DNA of 15,753 nucleotides from an uncultured Lachnospiraceae bacterium. GTDB lineage: Bacteria; Bacillota_A; Clostridia; Lachnospirales; Lachnospiraceae. A program made the translations under genes and the position numbers. The notes under the pieces were generated by a model. The model saw only the letters and a list, made by a program, of their open reading frames with translations. It searched no databases and was not told where the DNA came from. The stretch lies in NCBI GenBank assembly GCA_910587495.1, contig CAJUMT010000067.1, forward strand, positions 1 to 15,753, in the 5' to 3' direction. Of the stretch, positions 1-8,415 are shown piece by piece; position 1 is the first letter of the stretch, and each line of letters begins with the position of its first letter.

Positions 1-1
1 G

Positions 2-2152
2 CTGGACTACTGTGTGGTGAAGATGCCCCGCCTGCCTTTTGATAAATTTATCAGCGCCCGCAGGACGCTGACCACCCAGATGAAAGCCACCGGAGAGGTC
101 ATGAGTATCAGCGACAGCTTTGAAGGGGGCCTGATGAAAGCGATCCGTTCTTTAGAGCAGCATGTGGACAGTTTGCGGTCTTATGATTTCAGTCATTTAG
201 ATGAAACGGAACTGAAAAAACAGCTCTCGGTGGTGGATGACCAAAGGATCTGGGTGATCGCGGAAGCCCTCCGCAGGGGAATTTCTTATGAAACCATCCA
301 TGACCTGACCCGGATCGACTTGTGGTTTATCGACAAGATTTCTGTATTGGTGGAGATGGAGCAGGCGCTTTCACAGAAAGAACTTACTGTAGAACTTCTG
401 AAAGAAGCAAAACGCATTGAATTTCCTGACAAGGTAATCTCTGAACTGTCCGGTAAAAGCATGGACGAGATCAAAAAAATGCGGGAAGAAAACAAGATCG
501 TGGCCGCATATAAGATGGTGGATACCTGTGCGGCGGAATTTGCGGCGGCGACGCCTTACTATTATTCTGTATTCGGCGGTGAGAATGAAGCTGTATGTAC
601 AAAAGACAGAAAGAAAGTACTGGTCATCGGATCAGGACCGATTCGGATCGGACAGGGGATAGAGTTTGATTTCTGTTCCGTACACTGTACCTGGGCCTTT
701 GCCAAAGAAGGTTATGAGACGATTATTATCAATAACAATCCGGAAACGGTAAGCACAGACTTTGATATTGCGGACAAGCTGTATTTTGAGCCGCTTACGC
801 CGGAGGATGTGGAAAATATTGTCCGCCTGGAGAAGCCGGACGGGGCGGTAGTGCAGTTTGGCGGACAGACGGCCATCAAGCTGACCCAGGCGCTTATGGA
901 GCTGGGCGTGCCGATTTTGGGTACTTCTGCTGAAAATGTGGACGCCGCGGAGGACAGAGAGCTTTTTGATCAGATTCTGGAAGAATGCGGCATCCCCCGT
1001 CCTAAAGGAGATACGGTCTATACCGCCGAGGAAGCGAAGGCGGTGGCGAACCGACTGGGTTACCCAGTGCTGGTTCGTCCGTCTTATGTGTTGGGCGGCC
1101 AGGGGATGCAGATCGCGATAAATGATAAGGACGTGGAAGAATTTATCAGCATCATCAATCGGATCGCCCAGGATCACCCGATTCTTGTGGATAAATATTT
1201 AAAAGGAAAAGAGATTGAAGTGGACGCAGTCTGCGATGGAGAAGATATTCTGATTCCGGGTATTATGGAACATATTGAGCGTGCGGGCATCCATTCCGGG
1301 GACAGTATCTCCGTCTACCCTGCCCAGAGTATCAGCGAGGGCGTAAAAGCGACCATTGAAGAATATACCCGAAGGCTGGCCCGTTCCCTGCATGTGGTGG
1401 GCCTGATCAATATCCAGTTCATAGCTGTGGGAGAGGAAGTGTATGTGATCGAGGTAAATCCACGGTCCAGCCGTACGGTTCCCTATATCAGCAAAGTGAC
1501 AGGGATTCCCATCGTACCGCTGGCGACGAAAGCGATCCTGGGGCAGAAATTAAAGGATTTGGGCTATACGCCGGGACTTCAAAAAGAGGCGGATTATTTT
1601 GCCGTTAAGATGCCGGTCTTTTCCTTTGAGAAAATCCGGGGGGCCGACATCGGTCTGGGTCCGGAGATGAAATCCACAGGAGAATGTCTTGGAATCGCCC
1701 GGACGTTTAATGAGGCGCTTTACAAAGCGTTCTTAGGAGCGGGTATCCGCCTGCCCAAATACAGGAACGTGATTATGACCGTCCGTGATGAAGATAAAGC
1801 CGAAGCGGTGGACATTGCCAGAAGGCTTGAGACGTTGGGGTATAATATTTTTGCCACAAAAGGGACGGCGAGAACCCTTATGGAAGCGGATGTGCAGGTG
1901 CGTATGACCCGGAAGCTGGAGCAGGAATCCCCCAATATCCTGGACCTGATCCTGGGGCATCAGATCGATCTGGTCATTGATACGCCTTCCCAGGGCGTGG
2001 AACACGGCCATGACGGCTTTATCATCCGTCGTAACGCCATTGAGACCGGCGTCCATGTGCTGACTGCCATTGATACGGCAAAGGCCCTGGTGACTTCTCT
2101 GGAAAACACGGACAGACAGAAGCTGACATTGATTGATATAGCTACTATATAA
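2..2152 (+). CDS. carB: Carbamoyl-phosphate synthase large subunit (5' truncated by window edge)
   Basis: This is the C-terminal roughly 716 residues of the large subunit, which makes carbamoyl phosphate from ammonia, bicarbonate and two ATP for pyrimidine and arginine synthesis. The frame is open from base 2, before the first ATG at 14, so the gene is cut by the window and does not start here. The KMPRLPFDKF segment near the start is the end of the first ATP-grasp half. The second half begins with VLVIGSGPIRIGQG (near base 620) and continues with the NNNPETVSTDFD and RPSYVLGGQGM motifs of the second ATP-grasp domain. The last about 130 residues form the MGS-like allosteric domain (KGTA, then DGFIIRRNAIE). 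The family is normally about 1,065 residues, so roughly a third is missing. coaX follows after 16 bases, so the two are probably cotranscribed. Confidence 0.97.
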   Translation: MDYCVVKMPRLPFDKFISARRTLTTQMKATGEVMSISDSFEGGLMKAIRSLEQHVDSLRSYDFSHLDETELKKQLSVVDDQRIWVIAEALRRGISYETIHDLTRIDLWFIDKISVLVEMEQALSQKELTVELLKEAKRIEFPDKVISELSGKSMDEIKKMREENKIVAAYKMVDTCAAEFAAATPYYYSVFGGENEAVCTKDRKKVLVIGSGPIRIGQGIEFDFCSVHCTWAFAKEGYETIIINNNPETVSTDFDIADKLYFEPLTPEDVENIVRLEKPDGAVVQFGGQTAIKLTQALMELGVPILGTSAENVDAAEDRELFDQILEECGIPRPKGDTVYTAEEAKAVANRLGYPVLVRPSYVLGGQGMQIAINDKDVEEFISIINRIAQDHPILVDKYLKGKEIEVDAVCDGEDILIPGIMEHIERAGIHSGDSISVYPAQSISEGVKATIEEYTRRLARSLHVVGLINIQFIAVGEEVYVIEVNPRSSRTVPYISKVTGIPIVPLATKAILGQKLKDLGYTPGLQKEADYFAVKMPVFSFEKIRGADIGLGPEMKSTGECLGIARTFNEALYKAFLGAGIRLPKYRNVIMTVRDEDKAEAVDIARRLETLGYNIFATKGTARTLMEADVQVRMTRKLEQESPNILDLILGHQIDLVIDTPSQGVEHGHDGFIIRRNAIETGVHVLTAIDTAKALVTSLENTDRQKLTLIDIATI

Positions 2153-2168
2153 GACAGGAGCCAAGTGT

Positions 2169-2933
2169 ATGATATTAGCAGTAGATATTGGAAATACAAA
2201 TATTGTAGTCGGATGTGTGGAGGGCGATACGATCTGTTTTGAGGAACGTCTCTCCACCGTTTCCACCCGGACGGAATTGGAATACGCCATCAGTTTTAAA
2301 AGTATTTTGGAACTTCACGGGATTCAGACCGGCAGCCTGGACGGCGGGATTATATCTTCCGTCGTCCCGCCGGTGACCAACACGGTAAAACACTCCATGG
2401 AGAAAATCCTGGGCCGCGAAGTGATGGTCATCGGTCCAGGTGTGAAGACCGGGCTAAATATCCTGATGGACGATCCAAGACAGGTGGGTAGCGACCGGAT
2501 CGTAAACGCCGTGGCTGTGGTTCATGAGTATCCGGTGCCGGCTGCCATCATTGATATGGGAACGGCCACTACTATTTGTGTGGTGGATGAAAAGAAGAAT
2601 TATATCGGAGGAGCCATCATTCCGGGCGCACGCATCGCCGCGGACACACTGACCGCCATGACCGCGCAGCTTCCGAAGATCAGTATTGAACCTCCGGCCC
2701 GGCTGATTGGGAAAAATACAGTGGACTGTATGAAAAGCGGCGTTTTTTATGGAAACGCGGCGCTTTTAGACGGTATGCTGGAGCGGATTGAAGAAGAAAT
2801 GGGGCAGAAACTTACGATGATCGCCACCGGCGGCCTTGCGAAGTCGCTCATCCCTCATTGCAGGCATGAGATTATCTTAGATGACGGACTGCTTTTAAAA
2901 GGCCTTAAGATCATTTACGATAAAAACCAGTAG
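2169..2933 (+). CDS. coaX: Type III pantothenate kinase
   Basis: The 254-residue cytoplasmic enzyme phosphorylates pantothenate, the first step of coenzyme A synthesis. It has the ASKHA-fold phosphate loop DIGNTN at residues 6-11, the GSDR motif at 107-110 with the catalytic-type Asp109, IDMGTATT at 128-135 and GGAIIPG at 147-153. These are characteristic of CoaX and absent from the type I and II kinases. Length is normal for the family (about 255). The ATG at 2169 has a GACAGGAG ribosome site 8 bases upstream. It sits directly behind carB and is followed by a strong terminator, so it ends this transcription unit. Confidence 0.95.
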   Translation: MILAVDIGNTNIVVGCVEGDTICFEERLSTVSTRTELEYAISFKSILELHGIQTGSLDGGIISSVVPPVTNTVKHSMEKILGREVMVIGPGVKTGLNILMDDPRQVGSDRIVNAVAVVHEYPVPAAIIDMGTATTICVVDEKKNYIGGAIIPGARIAADTLTAMTAQLPKISIEPPARLIGKNTVDCMKSGVFYGNAALLDGMLERIEEEMGQKLTMIATGGLAKSLIPHCRHEIILDDGLLLKGLKIIYDKNQ

Positions 2934-2946
2934 ATAAAAACCGGGC

Positions 2947-2977
2947 AGGGGCGCGTCATCTTTCCCTACGCACCCCT
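2947..2977 (+). other. Imperfect hairpin after coaX
   Basis: AGGGGCGCGT (2947-2956) can pair with ACGCACCCCT (2968-2977) with one C-A mismatch, leaving an 11-base loop. No T run follows, so it is probably an accessory stem next to the terminator rather than a terminator itself. Confidence 0.4.
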
Positions 2978-2983
2978 GTGCCT

Positions 2984-3027
2984 AAAAAAGACCGGCATGG
3001 CTCTTGTAAGCCGCTGCCGGTCTTTTT
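2984..3027. terminator. Bidirectional rho-independent terminator
   Basis: GACCGGCA (2990-2997) pairs with TGCCGGTC (3015-3022). The stem is preceded by six A and followed by five T, so it can stop transcription from both sides. It lies between the convergent coaX and the DUF1292 gene, as expected. Confidence 0.9.
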
Positions 3028-3033
3028 AAACGC

Positions 3034-3384
3034 TTAATTCAGTTTTTCTTCGGATACCAGTTCGTCATATTCCATGGAATCGAGCATCTCGTCAAAGGCT
3101 TCGGATGCAGCCTCGTATTCTTCGTCGTCATCGATGTTTTCCAACTGAGGGCTACCCAGGGGACTGGTTATGTAACGGTACAGGAACGCTTCGCCGTCCG
3201 TATTCTGCCCGTTTTCGTCCAGGGGAAGAAGAGCGATATATTCCTTGTTATTTGCATCGAAGATTCCGATGATGGCGCATTCGATGGTGGAGTCGTCATC
3301 CAGGGTCAGCGTTACAGTTACGCCTTCGCCGCCGCAAGAAGCGCAGTCACCATTGCACTTTGTTTCATCACAAGTGTTGGACAT
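3034..3384 (-). CDS. DUF1292 domain protein (YrzB-like)
   Basis: A 116-residue acidic protein. The middle (about residues 22-75) follows the DUF1292 pattern: VTLTLDDDSTIECAIIGIF, then EYIALLPLD, then AFLYRY, an all-beta small domain found throughout Bacillota, usually with no known function. The N-terminus carries a Cys cluster (CDETKCNGDCASCGG) that could bind a metal or iron-sulfur centre; this addition is not part of the minimal domain. The C-terminal 40 residues are very acidic and probably disordered or helical. On its strand a TGAGGT ribosome site lies about 8 bases before the ATG. It converges on coaX and diverges from the aminotransferase gene. Confidence 0.85.
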   Translation of the reverse strand: MSNTCDETKCNGDCASCGGEGVTVTLTLDDDSTIECAIIGIFDANNKEYIALLPLDENGQNTDGEAFLYRYITSPLGSPQLENIDDDEEYEAASEAFDEMLDSMEYDELVSEEKLN

Positions 3385-3433
3385 TTGTAAACCTCACATT
3401 TCTTACAGACATTTCTGTATTTCTTACTCTTTC

Positions 3434-3462
3434 ACTTTAACAGAATGCGCGTCCATTTGCAA
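3434..3462 (-). promoter_or_regulatory. Candidate promoter of the DUF1292 gene
   Basis: Read on the minus strand, TTGCAA (3462-3457) is 17 bases from TAAAGT (3439-3434), about 50 bases before the DUF1292 start. The match to sigma-A consensus is moderate and the call is positional. Confidence 0.35.
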
Positions 3463-3471
3463 GTCCTGTAC

Positions 3472-3499
3472 TTGACTTTCCGGCAGTTTTTTGTAAAAT
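3472..3499 (+). promoter_or_regulatory. Sigma-A-type promoter for the aminotransferase unit
   Basis: TTGACT (3472-3477) and TAAAAT (3494-3499) are separated by 16 bases. The predicted transcript has a leader of about 60 bases in which CCCGC (about 3511-3515) can pair with GCGGG just before the ribosome site. Confidence 0.6.
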
Positions 3500-3565
3500 G
3501 GAAACAGTTCCCGCATAAACAGGCATAAAAGCCAGGTTGCGGGCGGACCTGAAAGGAGTTTTTAT

Positions 3566-4735
3566 ATGGAACTTAAATTTTCCAGAAGATCCCGAAATAT
3601 TGAAGAAGGGATTTTCTCCATATTAAATGCAAAAAAAGAAGAATTATTAAAACAAGGAAGGACGGTTTACAATTTTTCCGTAAGTACGCCGGATTTCCAT
3701 CCTCCGGTACATATCATGGAGGCCATGCAGAAGGCCTGCGAAGATCCGGAGAACTATAAATACGCATTGGCGGACCGACCGGAACTTCTCAAGGCGGTGC
3801 AGGCATTTTATAAAAAAAGATTTGGTGTTGAGGTTTTGACAGAACAGATCATGGCGCTTTATGGTTCCCAGGAGGGAATGGCGCATATTGCGCTGGAATT
3901 TTGCGATCCGGGAGACATTGTACTTGTGCCTGATCCGGGATATCCGGTGTTCGGTATCGGACCGGAGTTGACGGGGGCGAAGATGGTCACCTATCCTTTG
4001 TATAAAGAAAATAATTTTCTGCCCGATTTTGACGATATCCCGGAAGATACGGCCCGGGCGGCAAAGTTTATGATCCTTTCCTATCCGGCGAACCCGGTCT
4101 GTACGGTAGCAGATGACGCGTTCTATGAAAAAGCCATTGCCTTTGCCCAAAAATATAATGTGGCGATTCTTCATGATAATGCTTATGCGGACCTGGTATA
4201 CGGAGGTAAAGAAGGAAAATCCTTTTTATCCTATGCGGGTGCCATGGATGTGGGCATTGAGTTTTATTCCCTGTCAAAATCCTACAATGTAACCGGTATG
4301 CGTATATCCTTTGCTTTGGGCAATAAAAAGATGATTGAAATGTTCAAAAAGGTGCGTTCCCAGATTGATTACGGGATCTTTCTGCCGGTGCAGTATGCGG
4401 CGATTGCGGCGCTTACGGGTCCCCAGGACAGTGTAAAGGAACAATGCAGGCTCTACGAGGAGCGGTGCAATACGCTGTGCAGGGGGTTAAGCCGGATCGG
4501 ATGGAAAGTGCCGGACGGCCAGGGAACCATGTTTGTGTGGGCGCCGATTCCGGAAAACTATACAAGCAGCGAGAAATTCTCCATGGATCTGATGGATCAA
4601 GCAGGCGTGATCGTCGTTCCCGGCACCGCTTTCGGAAAGCTTGGAGAGGGCTATGTCCGCATGGCTTTAGTGTACCCAAAAGAGGAGATTGAAAAAGCGG
4701 TACAGGCTATAGAAGAAAGCGGTATATGCGGTTGA
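3566..4735 (+). CDS. PLP-dependent class I/II aminotransferase, DapL/aspartate-aminotransferase-like
   Basis: A 389-residue fold-type I aminotransferase. The PLP-binding lysine is K238 in SLSKSYNVTGMR. N176 in YPANP, D204 and Y207 in HDNAYADL, and a late Arg in GYVRMAL complete the usual cofactor and carboxylate binding set. The motif style resembles LL-diaminopimelate aminotransferases and related aspartate/methionine-type enzymes of Clostridia, but the substrate cannot be fixed by reading alone. The start has a GAAAGGAG site 8 to 9 bases upstream. The next gene begins one base after the stop, so the two are almost certainly cotranscribed from the promoter at 3472. Confidence 0.85.
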   Translation: MELKFSRRSRNIEEGIFSILNAKKEELLKQGRTVYNFSVSTPDFHPPVHIMEAMQKACEDPENYKYALADRPELLKAVQAFYKKRFGVEVLTEQIMALYGSQEGMAHIALEFCDPGDIVLVPDPGYPVFGIGPELTGAKMVTYPLYKENNFLPDFDDIPEDTARAAKFMILSYPANPVCTVADDAFYEKAIAFAQKYNVAILHDNAYADLVYGGKEGKSFLSYAGAMDVGIEFYSLSKSYNVTGMRISFALGNKKMIEMFKKVRSQIDYGIFLPVQYAAIAALTGPQDSVKEQCRLYEERCNTLCRGLSRIGWKVPDGQGTMFVWAPIPENYTSSEKFSMDLMDQAGVIVVPGTAFGKLGEGYVRMALVYPKEEIEKAVQAIEESGICG

Positions 4736-4736
4736 T

Positions 4737-5315
4737 ATGAGTTTTATTGATGAGTATACAAAGTTTGTATTTTTAGAAGATGTGCTTAAGCCTGCGGATA
4801 TCATCTTCCTTCCGGGATCGGAAGAAGAAGCGCTTGCGCTGCGGGCGGCCGGCCTGTGGAAAGAGGGGTATGCGCCTGTCATACTGCCTTCCGGCAAATA
4901 CGGAAAACTCAGAGGATATTTTGCTAAAGACCCGGCATTTCAGACGGAGTGGGAATATTTTTATCATATTTTGACAGAGGCCGGGGTGCCCAAAGAGTGC
5001 GTGTGGCGGGAAGATCAGGCCACCTTTACCTATGAGAACGCCCTGCGTTCCAGGGAAGTGACGGACAAAAAAGGACTGTGTGTGAAAAAAGCCATTCTCT
5101 GCTGCCAGGCCTATCATGCCAGGCGGGCGAAGCTTTACTACCAGGTCTGCTTTCCGGATGCGGATATCCTTGTATGCCCTGTGGTGACAAAAGGAATCAG
5201 CCGGGACAACTGGTACAATTCTATGGAAGGGATACGAACCGTACTTACGGAAGTTAAAAACTGCGGGGCGCAGTTTGAAGATATTATGCTTAAGGAAATG
5301 CGAAAGCGCCGATGA
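4737..5315 (+). CDS. YdcF family (DUF218) protein
   Basis: A 192-residue Rossmann-like protein. It shows the YdcF order: ADIIFLPGS near the N-terminus, a strand with VILPSGKYG, the TYENALRSREV segment around residue 100, and AILCCQAYHARRA around 120, where the H and R are typical of the family. There is no signal peptide or membrane segment, unlike the membrane-anchored SanA/YdcF variants. The family's biochemical role is poorly known; nucleotide or SAM binding has been proposed. The ATG follows the aminotransferase stop after a single base, and trpS follows after its own promoter. Confidence 0.75.
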   Translation: MSFIDEYTKFVFLEDVLKPADIIFLPGSEEEALALRAAGLWKEGYAPVILPSGKYGKLRGYFAKDPAFQTEWEYFYHILTEAGVPKECVWREDQATFTYENALRSREVTDKKGLCVKKAILCCQAYHARRAKLYYQVCFPDADILVCPVVTKGISRDNWYNSMEGIRTVLTEVKNCGAQFEDIMLKEMRKRR

Positions 5316-5344
5316 TTGCATGAGAAATGCAACTGTGTTATAAT
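5316..5344 (+). promoter_or_regulatory. Sigma-A promoter of trpS
   Basis: TTGCAT (5316-5321) lies 17 bases before a perfect TATAAT (5339-5344). The leader to the trpS start is only about 30 bases, so no T-box riboswitch is present, although many Bacillota trpS genes have one. Confidence 0.65.
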
Positions 5345-5382
5345 TGTAACCAATATTTCGGGCTGAAGGAGTAAAGAAAAAG

Positions 5383-6387
5383 ATGATAAATGGAAAAAAG
5401 GTATTATTCAGCGGTATGCAGGCGACCGGTAATCTGACGCTTGGAAACTATCTCGGAGCGCTCAAAAACTGGGTCAACCTGTGCGATGAATACGAATGTT
5501 TTTACAGTGTGGTGGATATGCACTCGATTACAATTCGCCAGGACCCGGCTACATTAAGGCAGAGGGCGCGCAATCTGCTGACAATTTATATCGCGGCGGG
5601 GATCGACCCGGAGAAGAACTGTCTGTATTATCAGTCCCATGTATCCGGCCATGCGGAACTGGCATGGATACTGAACTGCTTTACCTATATGGGAGAGCTG
5701 GGGCGGATGACGCAGTTTAAAGATAAGGCTTCCAAACATCAGGACAATATCAACGCGGGACTTTTCACTTATCCGGTGCTGATGGCGGCGGATATCCTGT
5801 TGTACCAGGCGGACGTGGTGCCTGTGGGGATCGACCAGATGCAGCACCTGGAGCTTACCCGGGATATCGCCCAGCGGTTCAATGGAGTGTATGGAGATGT
5901 ATTTACCGTGCCGGAGGCTTATATAGGTAAAGTGGGCGCGAAGATCATGAGCCTGCAGGATCCGGCCAAAAAGATGTCTAAATCTGACGAGAACCCCAAT
6001 GGTTCCATCTATCTGATGGATGATCCGGACACAATTATGAGAAAGTGTAAACGCGCTGTGACAGATTCGGAAGCGCAGATCTTATACCGGGACGAGCAGC
6101 CCGGAATCAGGAATCTAATCGACATTTACAGCGCATGCACGGGCAAGACGCCGGATGAGGTTGTAAAAGAATTTGATGGTAAAGGCTACGGCGATTTTAA
6201 GATGGCGGTAGGTGAGGCGGTGGTGAGCGTGCTGAAACCTCTGCAGGAGCGGTATCAGGAGCTGTCAAAAGATAAAGCCTACATCGACGGCATCATCAAG
6301 GCAAACGCAGAAAGAGCAGGATATACAGCCGCGAAGACGCTGCGGAAAGTCCAGCGCAAAGTGGGATTCCCGGACAGAATACGATAA
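5383..6387 (+). CDS. trpS: Tryptophanyl-tRNA synthetase
   Basis: A 334-residue class Ic aminoacyl-tRNA synthetase that charges tRNA-Trp. The HIGH-type signature is the TLGN within TGNLTLGNYLGA (residues 15-26), and KMSKS is at 197-201. The Trp-pocket region around MGELGRMTQFKDK and the VGIDQMQHLELTRDIA segment are also typical. Length is normal. The AAGGAG site is about 12 bases before the ATG. It has its own promoter, and the VOC gene follows after about 40 bases without a terminator. Confidence 0.96.
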   Translation: MINGKKVLFSGMQATGNLTLGNYLGALKNWVNLCDEYECFYSVVDMHSITIRQDPATLRQRARNLLTIYIAAGIDPEKNCLYYQSHVSGHAELAWILNCFTYMGELGRMTQFKDKASKHQDNINAGLFTYPVLMAADILLYQADVVPVGIDQMQHLELTRDIAQRFNGVYGDVFTVPEAYIGKVGAKIMSLQDPAKKMSKSDENPNGSIYLMDDPDTIMRKCKRAVTDSEAQILYRDEQPGIRNLIDIYSACTGKTPDEVVKEFDGKGYGDFKMAVGEAVVSVLKPLQERYQELSKDKAYIDGIIKANAERAGYTAAKTLRKVQRKVGFPDRIR

Positions 6388-6427
6388 CAAAACTAAGACA
6401 GCAAAACTTAAAAGGAGAATGGATTTA

Positions 6428-6796
6428 ATGAAATTTCAGATGATTCATGAAAATTACAATGTGGCGGATCTTAAAAGATCCATGGATTTTTATGAAAAAG
6501 CACTGGGACTTAAAGAGTGCCGCAGAAAGACCGCGGAAGACGGTTCTTTTATTATCGTGTATCTGAAAAATGAAGAGAGTGATTTTGAACTGGAACTGAC
6601 TTGGCTTCGAGATATGGACCGCCCTTATAATTTAGGCGATTGTGAGTTCCATTTGGCCTTCCGGGTAGACGATTATGAAGAGGCCCATGCTCTTCACAAA
6701 GAGATGGGCTGTATTTGCTTTGAAAATCCTTCCATGGGTATCTATTTTATCCAGGATCCGGACGGATACTGGCTGGAGATTATTCCAACAAGGTGA
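6428..6796 (+). CDS. VOC/glyoxalase-family protein
   Basis: A 122-residue single vicinal-oxygen-chelate protein with two beta-alpha-beta-beta-beta repeats. The opening NYNVADLKRSMDFYEKALGL and the ending IQDPDGYWLEIIP are classic for glyoxalase I-like proteins. The usual metal set H-E-H-E can be traced: His near residue 7, Glu in the FELELTW strand, His in EFHLAF and Glu in WLEIIP. A lactoylglutathione-lyase-like activity is possible, but the substrate is unknown. The in-frame ATG at 6419 overlaps the AAAGGAG site too closely; the ATG at 6428 has proper spacing and gives the usual N-terminus. It probably shares the trpS transcript and runs convergently into queH with only 19 bases between them. 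Confidence 0.8.
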   Translation: MKFQMIHENYNVADLKRSMDFYEKALGLKECRRKTAEDGSFIIVYLKNEESDFELELTWLRDMDRPYNLGDCEFHLAFRVDDYEEAHALHKEMGCICFENPSMGIYFIQDPDGYWLEIIPTR

Positions 6797-6815
6797 TTCT
6801 GGAAGATATGATTTG

Positions 6816-7445
6816 CTATGAAAGGCCCGGATGCCGTTCCCGAAGTGAATAGACGCATCCGCAGTAGTCCTGGCGGTACATGCCGTATTCTTTGGAAAGT
6901 TCCGTGGAGCGCTTGTAGCCGTTCTTCTTCTTGAAGTCATTGGGGAGCCAGCATACCTGGTATTCCCTGGCGAGAAGCTCTCCAATCTCATTTAACTTTT
7001 CGGCATTTTTTAACGGGCTGATGGAGAGGGTGGAGGCAAAATAGCCGAAGCCTTTTTCTTTTGCCATACGGGCAGTTTGAAGGAGCCTTAGCCGGTAGCA
7101 GGCAAAGCAGCGCTCCCCTCCTTCCGGCAGGCGTTCCATCCCCCGGGCGCAGTCATAAAAGTCTTCCGGGATATAATCACCCTCGATAAAATCCACCGGA
7201 TAGCGGGTGGGAAGCGCCTGTATAAAGCGCCTCTGTTCTTCCGCGCGGGTGTGGTATTCTGAGGGAGGATAGATATTCGGGTTGTAGTAAAAAACGGTGA
7301 TCCGGAAATACGCAGAAAGATATTCCAGGACATAACTGCTGCAGGGCGCGCAGCAGGAGTGAAGAAGAAGTGAGGGAACCTGCTCTTCACAGGTCAGTTT
7401 ATTAAGTATTTGTTCCAATTCTTTTTGAAAATTTCGTCTGTTCAT
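6816..7445 (-). CDS. queH: Epoxyqueuosine reductase QueH
   Basis: A 209-residue enzyme for the last step of queuosine synthesis in tRNA, reducing epoxyqueuosine to queuosine. It is the QueH (DUF208) type, unrelated to the cobalamin enzyme QueG. The Cys pattern fits: CCAPC at residues 31-35, CFAC at 113-116 and YCGC at 194-197, ligands for the iron-sulfur and iron centres known in this family. NPNIYP, EYHTRAEEQ and FASTLSISPLKN are also conserved segments. A GGAGGAAAT ribosome site supports the ATG at 7445. It converges with the VOC gene and diverges from the membrane protein at 7508. Confidence 0.92.
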   Translation of the reverse strand: MNRRNFQKELEQILNKLTCEEQVPSLLLHSCCAPCSSYVLEYLSAYFRITVFYYNPNIYPPSEYHTRAEEQRRFIQALPTRYPVDFIEGDYIPEDFYDCARGMERLPEGGERCFACYRLRLLQTARMAKEKGFGYFASTLSISPLKNAEKLNEIGELLAREYQVCWLPNDFKKKNGYKRSTELSKEYGMYRQDYCGCVYSLRERHPGLS

Positions 7446-7507
7446 ATGATATTTCCTCCGCTTTTATCATATAGCATAAAAGAGAAGGCTTGTAAAGAGG
7501 AAAGAAT

Positions 7508-7924
7508 ATGTTTTCAGGCGTAAACAATCTGGTGTTTTTACTGATTTTCCTGGTCTATTTGAATTTGTGTATGGCGGTCTGCCACAGGTCTGCGCATGCC
7601 TGCACCGACAAAGGGACAGGATTGGAAGTGCTGTGGAAGGGATTTTTGTACAGTCTTGCGGCGCTGGTTTTGACGGTGCTTACCATCTATTTGTGGTATA
7701 TCGCAGTTATTATACTGCTTTTACTTATTAGGTATATAAGCGCGCGGTGCATGCCGAAGGGAACAAAATATATTTTGATTGCAGGTATCATCGCGTTTAT
7801 GGTTCTGGTCATCATAGCGGGCGTTCAGTTTCGGCTCAGCATGTGTGAGGATGATGACGAAGACGCGCGGGTGGAAGAATTTCTGGACAGCAGGATTTTG
7901 TGGGAAGATGAAACAGAATTATAA
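7508..7924 (+). CDS. Small multi-pass membrane protein, unrecognised
   Basis: A 138-residue protein with about four hydrophobic helices: near residues 6-25, 47-63, 64-78 and 86-106. A short soluble tail follows that is very acidic (CEDDDEDARVEEF). No family was recognised. It starts at an ATG preceded by AGAGG with suitable spacing. It begins the rightward series of small accessory genes and is followed after 33 bases by an 82-codon gene, probably on the same transcript. Confidence 0.65.
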   Translation: MFSGVNNLVFLLIFLVYLNLCMAVCHRSAHACTDKGTGLEVLWKGFLYSLAALVLTVLTIYLWYIAVIILLLLIRYISARCMPKGTKYILIAGIIAFMVLVIIAGVQFRLSMCEDDDEDARVEEFLDSRILWEDETEL

Positions 7925-7957
7925 AAACATTGAAAATTTAACAGGAGCATAACACAT

Positions 7958-8206
7958 ATGAGAGAAAATGATCGTTTGAAACGTGTCCTTGCTTATATCA
8001 GGGAAAAAGGATGGACATACAAAGTCACTGAGGAGGACGGCTGCGGGAGCATTGATTTTGAATACCGGGGCGTTTCCTACCATATATGGGAATTTCACGA
8101 CGGCGAATGGGGCGCGGATACCAACGTCCGCAACGGCGGCGGTATGGAAGAGCTGACAGGGGATTACGAGGCTAAGATTCTGGAGATATTGGAGAACTGG
8201 CAGTGA
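7958..8206 (+). CDS. Small hypothetical protein (82 aa)
   Basis: A soluble 82-residue protein with no signal peptide. The N-terminal helix (DRLKRVLAYIREKGW) is followed by beta strands (SIDFEYRGVSYHIWEF) and a Gly/Asn-rich turn, then a C-terminal helix ending in ENWQ. I do not recognise a family. AGGAG sits 11 bases before the ATG. Its codon use and compact fold pattern look like a real gene. Confidence 0.6.
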   Translation: MRENDRLKRVLAYIREKGWTYKVTEEDGCGSIDFEYRGVSYHIWEFHDGEWGADTNVRNGGGMEELTGDYEAKILEILENWQ

Positions 8207-8231
8207 ATTTTGAGTTGAAAGAGGTGAAACT

Positions 8232-8408
8232 ATGCTTATCCCTGAAACACCTAAAACAGAAAAGAGAAAAACAGCAAGGGGGTCTCTGGCCGAATATGCG
8301 AATCCTGATTTAAGGGAACAGGAAAAAACAGCATGGGAGAAAGCGGTAAAAGAAAAATATGATAATGAGAGATATGTTAGAGTTTTAAACAGTATGGCCG
8401 GCTTATAA
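8232..8408 (+). CDS. Small charged protein (58 aa), possibly antitoxin-like
   Basis: An ATG after GAAAGAGGTG opens a 58-codon frame ending at TAA 8406-8408. The product is Lys/Glu-rich, with a central RGSLAEYANPDLREQEK segment followed by a helix (TAWEKAVKEKY). The 'KGxLxxYANPxLxxxEKxAW' style is one I associate with small antitoxin-type proteins paired with PIN-domain toxins; this is memory of a pattern, not a search result. No toxin gene follows; next comes the blaI promoter. It may be an orphan or an unrelated small protein. Confidence 0.5.
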   Translation: MLIPETPKTEKRKTARGSLAEYANPDLREQEKTAWEKAVKEKYDNERYVRVLNSMAGL

Positions 8409-8415
8409 ATTTTCA

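Noticed and set aside
632..1177. 181-codon minus-strand frame inside carB
   Set aside because: It lies opposite the conserved second ATP-grasp domain and its translation shows no domain.
1733..2290. 185-codon minus-strand frame across the carB-coaX junction
   Set aside because: It is antisense to two confidently identified genes and has no family resemblance.
5345..5382. T-box riboswitch before trpS
   Set aside because: The leader is only about 30 bases and no T-box sequence is present.
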